Below, one piece after another: positions 44,709 to 53,364 of a stretch of DNA of 64,000 nt (position 1 is the first letter of the stretch; each line of letters starts with the position of its first letter). Source of the DNA: Tenacibaculum agarivorans (GTDB lineage Bacteria > Bacteroidota > Bacteroidia > Flavobacteriales > Flavobacteriaceae); assembly GCF_001936575.1 (NCBI RefSeq), contig NZ_MSMP01000002.1, forward strand, positions 186,001-250,000. Direction: 5' to 3'. Made by a program: the position numbers and the translations under genes. The notes below the pieces were generated by a model, which saw nothing but the letters and a program-made list of their open reading frames with translations, did not search any database and was not told where the DNA came from.

Positions 44709-46547
44709 TTAAATGTGTTTAATAAAATCTAAAAACACTTTTTTATGGAGTTCTAAATCAATTTTTGGAGATATAGCTACTCTTGCTATATAATCTTTAT
44801 CAGATTCCTTTGTAGTACCTTGAGTAGAGGTGGCTGGAATGGTCCAGTAACATCCTTTTAATTGACCATAACTTACACAATACTTACTTTCATCTGGAAT
44901 TTCAGAAATCATCAAATTAATTAATTTCAGATTTAAAGCCCTTTTATAGATTTCTCTTTCTTCATCAGAATTACCTTTGGTAGGTAAATCTAAAGAAAAT
45001 ACAGACGGAGTAAATCCTTGTTTAGCTAATTCTTCAGAAACAAAATTAATTTTAGCTTCTGGCAATTCTTTTTCTATGAAACTTACAAATTCACGAGTAT
45101 TGTTATAGGCATCATGAATTCTTTGATTCATAGAAGGCATTTGTTCCGCTAAAATTTCTAACTGGAGTTCCGTAGCCTCGTTATCACATAATTGAATATG
45201 CTTAGCTATTTTATCCATTAAAGGAGCAGCTTTTGTATTTGCAGTACAATACCCAGCAGTACATTTACCACCACTTGGAAATTTAGAACCACTAACATAA
45301 GCTATGGTTTGTACTGAAGCTAACATGTCTTGATCTCCTAAAAAATGGACATTTGGACAAAATGTTTGATCTAAAATAAAAACAGGCTCAATAGCTAGTT
45401 CACCTAATGTAGTTGTACGTTGTTTACTTAGTACTTCTTTTAATTGTATAAGATCAGGCACTTCTACCCTTGGGTTTGTAGGGATTTCAGCTATTATATA
45501 AGGTACAGCATTTTCTTCAGCAACCTTATTTAAAACAATGTCAATACTTTTTACCATATCATTATCACCATCTACAGGTAAATCCATAACATCTACTTGA
45601 GGCAAACATGCTACCACACGTCTAGCTTGATCATTAGTACCTCCATAACAGTTGGGAGGAACTATAATTTTTATAGACTTACCAGCATGATTTTCCATAG
45701 CATGATCTATCAATCCCATTACAATAGCATACTGAATAGAAAGTCCACTTGATCCTACCACAGCAGTTGTATTTACTCCAGTAATTTCTTTAATGGTATC
45801 TATGACTTTTGATTTGTTTTCAGTAGTATTATATTGAGTATGAGTAAATATTCCAGTTAATTGCTGTAAAGCTATTAATGTATTGATCGGAGTCATTGCT
45901 ATGGTTTCCCTTCTTCTTACATGTTGAATTTCAGAAATATAATCCTTGTTTTCTTCTCCCTTAATCAATAAAATACTTCCCAGATTAGGAGAAGCATTAA
46001 TCACAAAATCAACATTAGGAGTCAAATCAAAATGACAAATTTGTTCTTGTTCACTATATATAACAGTACTACCTTCAAATTCAGGAATAGTGTTGAAATC
46101 AGCTACTTGTTGTACTTCAAAATTATAACCATAAACTTTTTGAATAGTGTCAACATCAAAATGTTTAGGGAGTTCATTTTTATAAAGAAGTAATGTATTC
46201 TTTTTAGCAAATAAATTTTTTCTAAGAATAGCTAAAATAGGTGTAGTGACCGATGAAAAGCTAATGACTTGTTCAGATTTAATATGATTTAAATTAGCTA
46301 TGGTCCATTCTAATACTGATGAAAGTGGATGACCTAATCTGATGTAATCATAAGCAGTTGGTAATTCATTAAGAACTGCCTGATTATAATTGTTAGTATT
46401 AAATAGCGTTTCAAATTCCTGTAAGAATTCAGTTTTAGCTAATGATTCATTATATATGTCTAGTCTATGCGTAGTAAGATTTAACCAATCTGTAGGTAAA
46501 TTTTCTATTACATTTTTAATATAAGATACTACTTTACTGTCTTGCAT
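44709..46547 (-). CDS. PLP-dependent Cys/Met-metabolism-family enzyme
   Basis: The 612-residue protein has a C-terminal Cys/Met metabolism PLP domain (about 215-612), preceded by a ~200-residue N-terminal extension that I do not recognise. PLP-fold features include SSGLSIQYAIVMGL, IIAEIPTNPRVEVPD, the cofactor Asp region FILDQTFCPN, and SGSKFPSGGKCTAGYC with the expected Schiff-base Lys. It resembles cystathionine gamma-synthase/lyase relatives but is longer than the usual ~390 residues, so the exact reaction is open. The gene converges on the galactoside operon and stands alone. It has no signal peptide and is presumably cytoplasmic housekeeping metabolism. Confidence 0.75.
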   Translation of the reverse strand: MQDSKVVSYIKNVIENLPTDWLNLTTHRLDIYNESLAKTEFLQEFETLFNTNNYNQAVLNELPTAYDYIRLGHPLSSVLEWTIANLNHIKSEQVISFSSVTTPILAILRKNLFAKKNTLLLYKNELPKHFDVDTIQKVYGYNFEVQQVADFNTIPEFEGSTVIYSEQEQICHFDLTPNVDFVINASPNLGSILLIKGEENKDYISEIQHVRRRETIAMTPINTLIALQQLTGIFTHTQYNTTENKSKVIDTIKEITGVNTTAVVGSSGLSIQYAIVMGLIDHAMENHAGKSIKIIVPPNCYGGTNDQARRVVACLPQVDVMDLPVDGDNDMVKSIDIVLNKVAEENAVPYIIAEIPTNPRVEVPDLIQLKEVLSKQRTTTLGELAIEPVFILDQTFCPNVHFLGDQDMLASVQTIAYVSGSKFPSGGKCTAGYCTANTKAAPLMDKIAKHIQLCDNEATELQLEILAEQMPSMNQRIHDAYNNTREFVSFIEKELPEAKINFVSEELAKQGFTPSVFSLDLPTKGNSDEEREIYKRALNLKLINLMISEIPDESKYCVSYGQLKGCYWTIPATSTQGTTKESDKDYIARVAISPKIDLELHKKVFLDFIKHI

Positions 46548-46968
46548 AATTTTTACTTGAAATTGACCGCAAGATACGTTAATTAAGATTTTCTACTGGT
46601 AAATGAATTGCAACTTTATTCATAATTATATACTAAAACTTTAGTTTTTGAGTCATAGTAATATATAATGGTAGAAAGTTAGTTGTTTTTTAAACTTATT
46701 TTCTTAGATTACACATGCAGAGGGGAAGTTACTCATGTATTTTATCGTATCATTTATAGTTTTTAAACGTAAAATGTTTTAGGAGCTAAAAGGCAAATAT
46801 GCTAGGTTTAATGGTGTAATTTGATGAAAGTCAAAGATAAATGTTTAGGCTTAAACCTTTTGCTTATGTTAAAATGTGTTTCATCTATGGCAAGTATAGG
46901 GTTGATAATAACAGAGGGGTTAAATAGGTAAAAAAGGAGTACTTTTATTTCAAATAATAATTAGGAAG
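46548..46968. other. Divergent intergenic region between the PLP enzyme and the signalling cluster
   Basis: This 421-bp stretch is AT-rich, with no credible ORF or RNA gene. Only a short palindrome ACTAAAACTTTAGT (near 46632-46645) stands out. Promoters for both flanking genes presumably lie here, but I could not assign them. Confidence 0.5.
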
Positions 46969-47385
46969 ATGATAAAAAGAAGGTTAAATGTTTTATTGAT
47001 AGAAGATCATTTCATTGAAATAATGAAGTTTAAAAAGACAGTTTCATTTGCTGAAATTCAACATAGTATTACGGAAGCAAAAGATGGAGCTGAGGCATTT
47101 AAAATTTTAGAAGATAAAAGTAGGATGCCTGATTTAATTTTATTGGATTTAAATATGCCAAAAATGAGCGGTGTAGAATTCTTATCTATTTTAAAAAATA
47201 GTGAAGAGTTAAGACATATTCCAACAGTCATTTTAACTACTTCAGATAATCAAAAAGATTTAGAAGAGTGTTATAGATTAGGTATTTCTGGTTATATATT
47301 AAAACCCTTAAAATATAAAGATTATGCCACTAAAATTGAAGCTGTTTTAAACTATTGGAGTTTAAATGAATTGAAAAAGTATTAA
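46969..47385 (+). CDS. CheY-like single-domain response regulator (Rcp1-type)
   Basis: The 138-residue protein is a stand-alone receiver domain. It has LLIEDHF with the acidic pocket, the phospho-acceptor D60 in LILLDLNMP, the signalling Thr in VILTTSDN and the conserved Lys in YILKPLKY. It has no output domain, so it should act by protein-protein contact or as a phosphate shuttle or sink. It heads a same-strand run of two-component genes, separated from H-NOX by a 533-bp gap that contains a decayed copy of itself. It probably accepts phosphate from one of the two histidine kinases encoded downstream. Confidence 0.88.
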   Translation: MIKRRLNVLLIEDHFIEIMKFKKTVSFAEIQHSITEAKDGAEAFKILEDKSRMPDLILLDLNMPKMSGVEFLSILKNSEELRHIPTVILTTSDNQKDLEECYRLGISGYILKPLKYKDYATKIEAVLNYWSLNELKKY

Positions 47386-47533
47386 ATTAAAAAGAATTAT
47401 TTTTGCTAGATTTTTAAATCTAAAGAGGAAGAAATTTAATTTTGAAATAGTATTAATACTGAGTAAATCAAGTACGAATACAAGTTTAGAATAAAGTATA
47501 TTGTAATCAATATAAAAATAATACAGCTCAGTA

Positions 47534-47915
47534 ATTCAAGCTAAATGTTTGATGAGAATCGGATATTAAAAAGGGGACAACTTCATTTACATTAAATTCT
47601 ACATAAAGTTATAAAACTAAAGGAACTTAAAAGATATTTTTTAAATTTTAGAAAATAAAAATAGGATTCCTGATTAAATTTTATTAGTTTTAAACAAGCC
47701 AAGACCAGTGGCGTAAGTTATTTATCTATTTAAATACAACAACAAACTAAAACGTATTCCAAAAGCAATTTAACTACTACAAACAATCAAAAACTTTGGA
47801 AGAATGTTGTAAATAGATATTTCTGGTTAAATCCTTAAATTTTAAAATATAAAGATATGCTACGGCAATTGAAGTAGTCTAGTGTATTATTAGTGTAAAT
47901 AAATTGAAAAATATC
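47534..47915 (+). pseudogene. Decayed tandem duplicate of the CheY-like regulator
   Basis: The DNA here aligns along most of its length with the preceding response-regulator gene but is broken by stop codons and indels. For example ATAGGATTCCTGATTAAATT matches GTAGGATGCCTGATTTAATT of the intact gene, and further runs such as TATTTCTGGTT, AAAATATAAAGAT and AAATTGAAAAA line up in order. The segment corresponding to the phospho-acceptor motif DLIL-LDLNMP has an early stop and the Asp codon is lost. The 5' boundary is approximate. The remnant ends a few bases before the H-NOX start codon. This indicates an old tandem duplication followed by decay. Confidence 0.8.
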
Positions 47916-47919
47916 AAAC

Positions 47920-48459
47920 ATGAAAGGAATTGTTTTTACTGAATTCTTGGACTTAGTGGAAGATAAATTTGGTCTCGAAATGGTAGATAAAATTATCTCA
48001 CAATCTAAATTAGAATCTGAGGGTGTATATACTTCTATTGGAACATACAAATTTTCTGAAATGCTACAATTACTTCAGAATTTAAATGACAATACAGGGA
48101 TTTCAATTAATGATTTATTATTAACATATGGCGAGCATTTTTTCTCGGTAATTGAGTCAAGTTATTCAGGATTGTTAGCTACTTATAAAGACCCAATAGA
48201 AATGCTTTCATCTATAGAAAATCATATTCATGTAGAAGTACGAAAAATCTATCCAGATGCTGAATTACCTGTTTTTATAGTAGAAGAAAAAACAAAGGAT
48301 TCACTAGTTATGATTTATAAATCGAGTAGAGCCATGTATTATTTTGGACTAGGCTTAATGAATAAAACGTTCCAACACTTTGGATCTACAGCAGAAATAG
48401 TATTAGAAAAAATAAAAGAAGATGGTACAGAAGTAAAATTTATCATCAATAAAAGCTAA
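47920..48459 (+). CDS. H-NOX heme nitric-oxide/oxygen-binding sensor protein
   Basis: The 179-residue protein is a single H-NOX domain. It opens with MKGIVFTEFLDLVEDKFG, has the proximal heme ligand H102 in ENHIHVEVRKIYPDAELP, and the heme-propionate motif Y133-x-S135-x-R137 (YKSSR). These positions match the canonical numbering within two residues. The position five residues after the Arg, where O2-binding members have a distal Tyr, is Phe here on a gapless reading. This suggests NO rather than O2 sensing, a tentative inference. The gene is followed after 10 nt by a histidine kinase, the usual partner of bacterial H-NOX proteins, so it probably controls that kinase in response to NO. Confidence 0.92.
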   Translation: MKGIVFTEFLDLVEDKFGLEMVDKIISQSKLESEGVYTSIGTYKFSEMLQLLQNLNDNTGISINDLLLTYGEHFFSVIESSYSGLLATYKDPIEMLSSIENHIHVEVRKIYPDAELPVFIVEEKTKDSLVMIYKSSRAMYYFGLGLMNKTFQHFGSTAEIVLEKIKEDGTEVKFIINKS

Positions 48460-48469
48460 ATAAAGCTAA

Positions 48470-49687
48470 ATGAGTGAAGAAAAGATAAGGATTTTAGAAC
48501 GAAGCTTAAAGAGGGAGAAAGCTGCCAGAAAAGCCGCCGAAAAAATACTAGAAGACAAATCTAGAGAGCTCTACTTTTTATCTGAGGAGTTAAAAAAATC
48601 AAACTTTAAGTTAGAAAACTTGCTCAGTGAAAAATCTTCAGAGTTAAAAGGGGTTTTTGAAAATATTTTAGATGCTTATGTTGTTATTGATTTAGATGGA
48701 AATGTTTTAAAATTTAATGAAGCTGCTATTACTTTTTTTGGTTATCCACAAGATGCTAAAAACCAATTGAATGTGTTAGATATAATTCATAAAGAAGATA
48801 TGGATTATGCATTGTCGTCTTTTGCGGATTTGCAAACTAAGGGCTTTTTTAAAAATTATAGAGCTAGAGTATATACCAATAGCGGAGAAATTAAATGGGT
48901 GCATATCAATGCAAGTACTATTTATGATAAAAATCAAGTTCCTATTGCCGCACAAGGTATTGTAAGAGATATTACTCAAATCAAACTTTTAGAAGAGCAA
49001 AAAGAAGAAATATTTCAAAGATTAAAAGAAAAAAATAATGACTTGTATGAATATGCTCATGTAGTTTCACATGATTTAAAATCTCCATTAAGAAGTATAG
49101 ATGCTTTAATTTCTTGGATTAAAATGGAAAATGAAGGGAAATTAGATGAAAGTACGGTTCAAAATATTGATTTAATAGAGAGTACATTAGAAAATATGGA
49201 TAAACTAATATCTAATATTTTAGATTACTCTAGTGCAGATACAAAAATTGAAGAAGTAGAAATAGATTTAAATAGAGTACTAAATCATATAGAAAAAACA
49301 GTATTAATACCTGATCATATTAAAATTATCGTTTTATCGAAATTACCGGTGATAAAAGGAGATGGAACTAAGTTTCAGCAAGTATTTCAGAATTTAATAA
49401 GTAATGCTATAAAGTTTAACGACAAAGAGCAAGGAATTATTGAAGTTGATTGTATAGAAAAAGGATCTTTTTACCAATTTTCAGTTAAAGATAATGGGGT
49501 AGGTATAGAACAAGAATATCATGATAAAATTTTTGAAGTTTTTCAATCATTAACCAAAAGAGAAGATTCTACAGGAATTGGATTGTCAATTGTTAAAAAA
49601 ATAATAGACTTGTATGAAGGTACAATTTGGTTAGAAAGTACTCCAAAAATAGGAACTACTTTTTATTTTACTATTAAAAAACAATAA
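48470..49687 (+). CDS. PAS-domain histidine kinase, probable H-NOX partner
   Basis: The 405-residue soluble kinase has an N-terminal coiled coil (about 1-60) and a PAS domain (about 60-175; FENILDAYVVIDLDGNVLKF, with a following GIVRDITQIK PAC segment). HisKA follows with the phospho-accepting H201 (VVSHDLKSPLRS), then the HATPase domain (about 285-405; QNLISNAIKFND, VKDNGVGIEQE, GIGLSIVKKI). It has no membrane segment. The position 10 nt after H-NOX and the lack of a receiver fit an HnoK-type kinase whose activity is set by H-NOX. The next gene starts one base after its stop. Phosphate likely passes to the Hpt, CheY or LytTR proteins of this cluster. Confidence 0.9.
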   Translation: MSEEKIRILERSLKREKAARKAAEKILEDKSRELYFLSEELKKSNFKLENLLSEKSSELKGVFENILDAYVVIDLDGNVLKFNEAAITFFGYPQDAKNQLNVLDIIHKEDMDYALSSFADLQTKGFFKNYRARVYTNSGEIKWVHINASTIYDKNQVPIAAQGIVRDITQIKLLEEQKEEIFQRLKEKNNDLYEYAHVVSHDLKSPLRSIDALISWIKMENEGKLDESTVQNIDLIESTLENMDKLISNILDYSSADTKIEEVEIDLNRVLNHIEKTVLIPDHIKIIVLSKLPVIKGDGTKFQQVFQNLISNAIKFNDKEQGIIEVDCIEKGSFYQFSVKDNGVGIEQEYHDKIFEVFQSLTKREDSTGIGLSIVKKIIDLYEGTIWLESTPKIGTTFYFTIKKQ

Positions 49688-50821
49688 ATGAAAACAGTAC
49701 AGTTAAAGAAAAATAAGAATACCGACTGGAAATATATAAGTAAAAAATTAATATTAAAAGAACCTTTAGTATTGGTTTTTGGAAATAGATATTTATTAGA
49801 AAGTGATACAATTCTTGGAGAAGTTCAAGAATTATTTAAAGATGGACATATTGTTTTTGGATCTACTTCTGGAGATATTACCGCTGATGAAGTGGATGAT
49901 GAAAGTATAACTATAACTGCCATTGAATTTGAAAAAAGTAGTTTTTTAATTAAAACAGTAAATGTTTTAGACTCAAAAGAAGATAGTTTTGATGTAGGTA
50001 AAGCGTTAATCGATCAATTTCCAAAAGAACAATTAAAACATGTATTTATAGTATCTGAAGGTAGTTTTACCAACGGTAGCCAACTTACTAAAGGAATGAA
50101 TGCTGCTACACAAGACAATTTACTAATTACAGGAGCCTTGTGCGGAGATGACGCTCGATTTGAGAAAACACTTTCTTCATACAATGAAAATCCAAAATCA
50201 GGAGAAATAGTAGCCATAGGTTTATATGGAGACGCATTAGAAGTCTCTTTTTCTATTAATGGAGGCTGGACGCCTTTTGGACCAGAAAGAATAGTTACAA
50301 AATCAGATAAAAATATTCTATATGAATTAGATGGCAAACCTGCTTTAGATTTGTACAAAAAGTACCTAGGAGAAAAATCGAATGAATTACCAGGAGCTGC
50401 TCTTTTATATCCGTTAAAGGTAAAGTCTACCAATGATAAGCATTCTATTGTAAGAACCATTTTAAATATAAATGAAGAAGATAATTCTATGATTTTAGCT
50501 GGAGATATTATAGAAGGTGCACAAGTTCAATTAATGATGACAAATGTAGATAATATTGTAAATGCAGCAGAATTAGCAGCTACTAATGCTAACGAATTAC
50601 GAAAGAAGAAATCAGAATTAGCTATTTTAGTGAGTTGTATTGGCAGAAAGTTAGTTTTAGATCAAAGAGTGGAAGAAGAAATAGAAGAAGTAGTTGAAGT
50701 TGTAGGTGAAGATACTACCATTTGCGGACTATATTCTTATGGAGAAATTGCTCCTTTTATTGGAGAACAACATTGTCAATTACACAATCAGACAATGACT
50801 ATAACACTTATAAGCGAATGA
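49688..50821 (+). CDS. FIST-domain sensor protein (NosP-like)
   Basis: The 377-residue protein shows FIST_N (about 25-210; IVFGSTSGDITADEVDDES, HVFIVSEGSFTNGSQL, ITGALCGDDARFEKT) and FIST_C (about 220-360; GRKLVLDQRVEEEIEEV, CGLYSYGEIAPF, CQLHNQTMTITLI). FIST proteins are ligand sensors. One branch, NosP, is a heme protein that binds NO and regulates a neighbouring histidine kinase. The placement between an H-NOX/kinase pair and a second kinase makes a NosP-like role likely, although heme binding cannot be read from sequence. The stop overlaps the ATG of the next kinase (ATGA), indicating tight coupling. Confidence 0.85.
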   Translation: MKTVQLKKNKNTDWKYISKKLILKEPLVLVFGNRYLLESDTILGEVQELFKDGHIVFGSTSGDITADEVDDESITITAIEFEKSSFLIKTVNVLDSKEDSFDVGKALIDQFPKEQLKHVFIVSEGSFTNGSQLTKGMNAATQDNLLITGALCGDDARFEKTLSSYNENPKSGEIVAIGLYGDALEVSFSINGGWTPFGPERIVTKSDKNILYELDGKPALDLYKKYLGEKSNELPGAALLYPLKVKSTNDKHSIVRTILNINEEDNSMILAGDIIEGAQVQLMMTNVDNIVNAAELAATNANELRKKKSELAILVSCIGRKLVLDQRVEEEIEEVVEVVGEDTTICGLYSYGEIAPFIGEQHCQLHNQTMTITLISE

Positions 50822-51864
50822 TGAATTCTCTTTTAAAAAGACAGATTAGAAAGTATTTACCTAAAGATCTACAAGAGAATAAAGATTTAGAAGCGTTTTT
50901 AGATGCTGTAAATAGATCTTATAATACTTCTGATGATCAGTTTTCAATGTTACAAAGAGCAACAGCTATAAGTTCTGAAGAACTATATGAAGCTAGTGAA
51001 AAGCTTAAAAATGAGATGGATTCTCAAAAAGAAGTTATTCAAAAACTAAAAAAGATAATCAATACGCTTAAGTTTAGTGAATTAGAAGATAACGAGTTTT
51101 TAGAAAATCCAACTTCTCTAAGTTTAGTTGATTTTATCGATAACCAAGCGAAAGAAATCATTAAAATAAATAAACAAAAAGACAAATTACTCAGAGATTT
51201 AGAACAACAAAATAGAGAATTAAGTGACTATACACATATGATTTCTCATGATTTAGTTTCTCCGTTGCAAAGTATAGAGGTGTTAACACATTGGTTGAAG
51301 GACGATTATGGAGACGTAATAGGGAAAGAAGGTAATGAGCAAATAGACTCAATAAGTGATCATGTAGAAAAAATAGATACATTAGTAGCTGCGATAAGGA
51401 GGTACTCTAGGATAAGTAATTCAGATAAAGAATTTTATAAACTGAATCTTAATAATTTAGTCAATGATATTTTAATAGAATTAAAACTAATTGATACTGT
51501 TGATATAAAAATTCCTCGAGAACTTCCAATGGTACAGGGAGACAAGTACAGTTTAAAAGAGTTGTTTTTGAACCTCATTGATAATTCATTAAAGTTTAAT
51601 GATAAAGAGAATAAGTGTATAGAAATCGGTTTTGAAGATAAAGACCCTTTTTGGAAGTTTTACATTAAAGACAATGGTAAAGGAATAGAAGAGAAGTATT
51701 TTGAAAAGGTTTTTATTGCGTTTTCCAAATTAGAAAATGATTATAAATCTGCGGGTATGGGACTTTCTATAGTGAAAAAAATTATAGATGTATATGAGGG
51801 AGAAATATGGATAGAATCTGAATTAAATATCGGAACAACATTTTGTTTTACCCTTAAAAAGTAA
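50818..51864 (+). CDS. Histidine kinase coupled to the FIST sensor (NahK-like)
   Basis: I place the start at 50818, where ATGATG overlaps the FIST stop codon. The reading frame is open further upstream only inside the FIST gene. The ~348-residue soluble kinase has an N-terminal helical region (about 1-125), where RKYLPKDLQENKDLEAFLDA resembles the segment preceding kinases paired with FIST or NosP sensors. HisKA has H144 (MISHDLVSPLQS), and the HATPase is at about 230-348 (LIDNSLKFND, IKDNGKGIEEK, GMGLSIVKKI). It is the likely output kinase of the FIST sensor, and the Hpt gene follows after 2 nt. Confidence 0.87.
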   Translation: MMNSLLKRQIRKYLPKDLQENKDLEAFLDAVNRSYNTSDDQFSMLQRATAISSEELYEASEKLKNEMDSQKEVIQKLKKIINTLKFSELEDNEFLENPTSLSLVDFIDNQAKEIIKINKQKDKLLRDLEQQNRELSDYTHMISHDLVSPLQSIEVLTHWLKDDYGDVIGKEGNEQIDSISDHVEKIDTLVAAIRRYSRISNSDKEFYKLNLNNLVNDILIELKLIDTVDIKIPRELPMVQGDKYSLKELFLNLIDNSLKFNDKENKCIEIGFEDKDPFWKFYIKDNGKGIEEKYFEKVFIAFSKLENDYKSAGMGLSIVKKIIDVYEGEIWIESELNIGTTFCFTLKK

Positions 51865-51866
51865 TC

Positions 51867-52190
51867 ATGGAAAAACCCAGTTTAGAATATTTACACGAAT
51901 TAGCAAGAGGAGACCATTCTCTGATAGATCAACTTACAGAAGTGCTTTTAGCCGAATTCCCAATTGAAAGAGAAGAATATTATGAAAGTCTGAAAACAAA
52001 AGACTATAAATTAATAGGACAAAATGTCCATAGAATTAAGCATAAAATTATTATCTTAGGATTAGAGAATGCTTATGAAATTGCAAATCAATTTGAACAC
52101 GATTTAAGAGATGATAATTTAGACTCAGATAAAGTAGAAGAATTTGAAAAGATTTTGGGTTCCATCTCAGATTACTTGAAAACGATTTAA
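51867..52190 (+). CDS. Histidine-containing phosphotransfer (Hpt) protein
   Basis: This 107-residue all-helical protein fits an Hpt domain. The candidate phospho-His is H55 in NVHRIKHKIIILGLENAY, which parallels the HxxKG region of known Hpt modules. It sits 2 nt after the second kinase and 5 nt before the LytTR regulator. It is therefore the expected intermediate that collects phosphate from one or both kinases via a receiver. In characterised NO networks of Gammaproteobacteria, H-NOX and NosP branches converge on an Hpt protein, and the gene set here resembles that arrangement. Confidence 0.8.
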   Translation: MEKPSLEYLHELARGDHSLIDQLTEVLLAEFPIEREEYYESLKTKDYKLIGQNVHRIKHKIIILGLENAYEIANQFEHDLRDDNLDSDKVEEFEKILGSISDYLKTI

Positions 52191-52195
52191 ATTTT

Positions 52196-52921
52196 ATGGA
52201 TTGTATTGTTATAGACGATGAAAAAATGGCAAGAGTTATTATTAAAACTCTTTGTAAAGAAATAGATAATTTAAATGTTATTGATGAATTTTCTAATTCA
52301 ATGGAAGCATTTAAGTTCTTACATTCTAATGATGTAGATCTTATTTTTTTAGATATTCATATGCCTGGTTTTACGGGGCTAGATTTTATAAAAACATTAA
52401 AAGATCCTCCAAAAGTCATTTTTACTACAACTGACGCTCAATTTGCAATCGAAGCTTTTGAATATAATTTTATAGTAGATTACTTGTTAAAACCTGTAAC
52501 TGCTGAAAGATTTGAAAAAGCAATTGAAAAAGCAGAGAAATTATTTTATTTAGAGAATTTAGATACTCCAGAGAAAAAAGAAAATAGGGAGTTAGTAGAA
52601 GAAGAACCACAAAATGATTTTTATGTGAATATTGATAGACGTTTGGTAAAAATAGATTTACCAAGTATATGTTTTGTGAGAGCTAAAGGGGATTATATTT
52701 ATGTAAAAACAGATGATAATGAATACGAAGTTCATGCATCATTGAAAAAGATAGAGCAAAAATTGCCAACGTCTCTGTTCCTGAAGGTACATCGTTCCTA
52801 TATTATTAATGTGAAAAAGATTATTGATATAGAAGATAACAGTGTATTGATAAACAAAGATGTCATTCCTGTGAGTAGATCTAATAGACCTGATTTAATG
52901 AAAAGATTGGATTTACTGTAA
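52196..52921 (+). CDS. LytTR-family response regulator
   Basis: The 241-residue protein has an N-terminal receiver (about 1-120; VIDDEKMAR, phospho-acceptor D53 in LIFLDIHMPG, Lys in DYLLKPVT). A LytTR DNA-binding domain follows (about 140-241; IDRRLVKIDLPSICFVRAKG, FLKVHRSYIINVKKI). It is the transcriptional output of the cluster. Autolysin-sensor-type membrane kinases usually partner this family, but here the neighbours are soluble NO-type sensor kinases and an Hpt. Its DNA targets are not identifiable within the window. It ends the signalling operon. Confidence 0.9.
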   Translation: MDCIVIDDEKMARVIIKTLCKEIDNLNVIDEFSNSMEAFKFLHSNDVDLIFLDIHMPGFTGLDFIKTLKDPPKVIFTTTDAQFAIEAFEYNFIVDYLLKPVTAERFEKAIEKAEKLFYLENLDTPEKKENRELVEEEPQNDFYVNIDRRLVKIDLPSICFVRAKGDYIYVKTDDNEYEVHASLKKIEQKLPTSLFLKVHRSYIINVKKIIDIEDNSVLINKDVIPVSRSNRPDLMKRLDLL

Positions 52922-53120
52922 GAGAGCTTTATTATTTATGATGCGGTTTACTACTAAATAGCTTATATATTAGCCAAAATTTGTCTTTACAGACGAAATG
53001 TAGTGTAGTGAAGTAATCTTTTTATTATTTATCGAGAATAAGATTAAAAGGTAAAAAATGGCAGATTGCTTCGTGCCTCGCAAACACATTTTTTGTAAAG
53101 TTTTGATTTTTTATAATAAA

Positions 53121-53296
53121 TAACGTGAATCTCGTTTAAGAATAATAGTGTCACTTCGAGTGAAATTATTTGTAATAACATGAAAAATAATTTTGTATCG
53201 AGAAGTAATACTCTTGTTCTCGATACGATTTTATTTCATTATCATTCCGTAAAATCACTCGAACTGACAAGAATTCCTTATCCAAAATTCACGTTA
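53121..53296. repeat. Palindromic dispersed element, copy 1 (~176 bp)
   Basis: The ends are inverted repeats TAACGTGAAT (53121-53130) and ATTCACGTTA (53287-53296). Inside lie nested inverted pairs GTCACTTCGAGTG / CACTCGAACTGAC (one mismatch) and TATCGAGAA / TTCTCGATA. A second, closely similar copy lies at 55925-56098. It has no ORF. The structure resembles a MITE or large REP-like element. Confidence 0.8.
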
Positions 53297-53334
53297 AATA
53301 AGTCTGTAAGTAAAAGATTAAATATATTTTAATC

Positions 53335-53361
53335 AACTTCAAACTTCAAACTTCAAACTTC
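53335..53361. repeat. AAACTTC heptanucleotide tandem repeat
   Basis: About four units of (A)AACTTC lie directly next to the stop codon of the TPR/beta-barrel gene (minus strand), on its 3' side. Confidence 0.7.
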
Positions 53362-53364
53362 AAC

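Larger units (their letters stand above)
52922..53364. other. Intergenic region with dispersed repeats
   Basis: This 443-bp region holds no credible gene. It contains a GCAGATTGCTTCG segment (near 53059-53071; a GCAGATAGATTGCTTCG variant recurs near 63465), the palindromic element at 53121-53296, and a heptanucleotide tandem repeat at its end. Confidence 0.6.

Noticed and set aside
47386..47919. A small RNA gene or riboswitch ahead of H-NOX
   Set aside because: Most of the stretch aligns with the upstream response-regulator gene, so a decayed duplicate explains it without a new RNA.
50014..50460. 148-codon open frame on the minus strand inside the FIST gene
   Set aside because: It lies wholly antisense to a gene with clear FIST motifs and shows no family signature or signal. 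It is a shadow frame.
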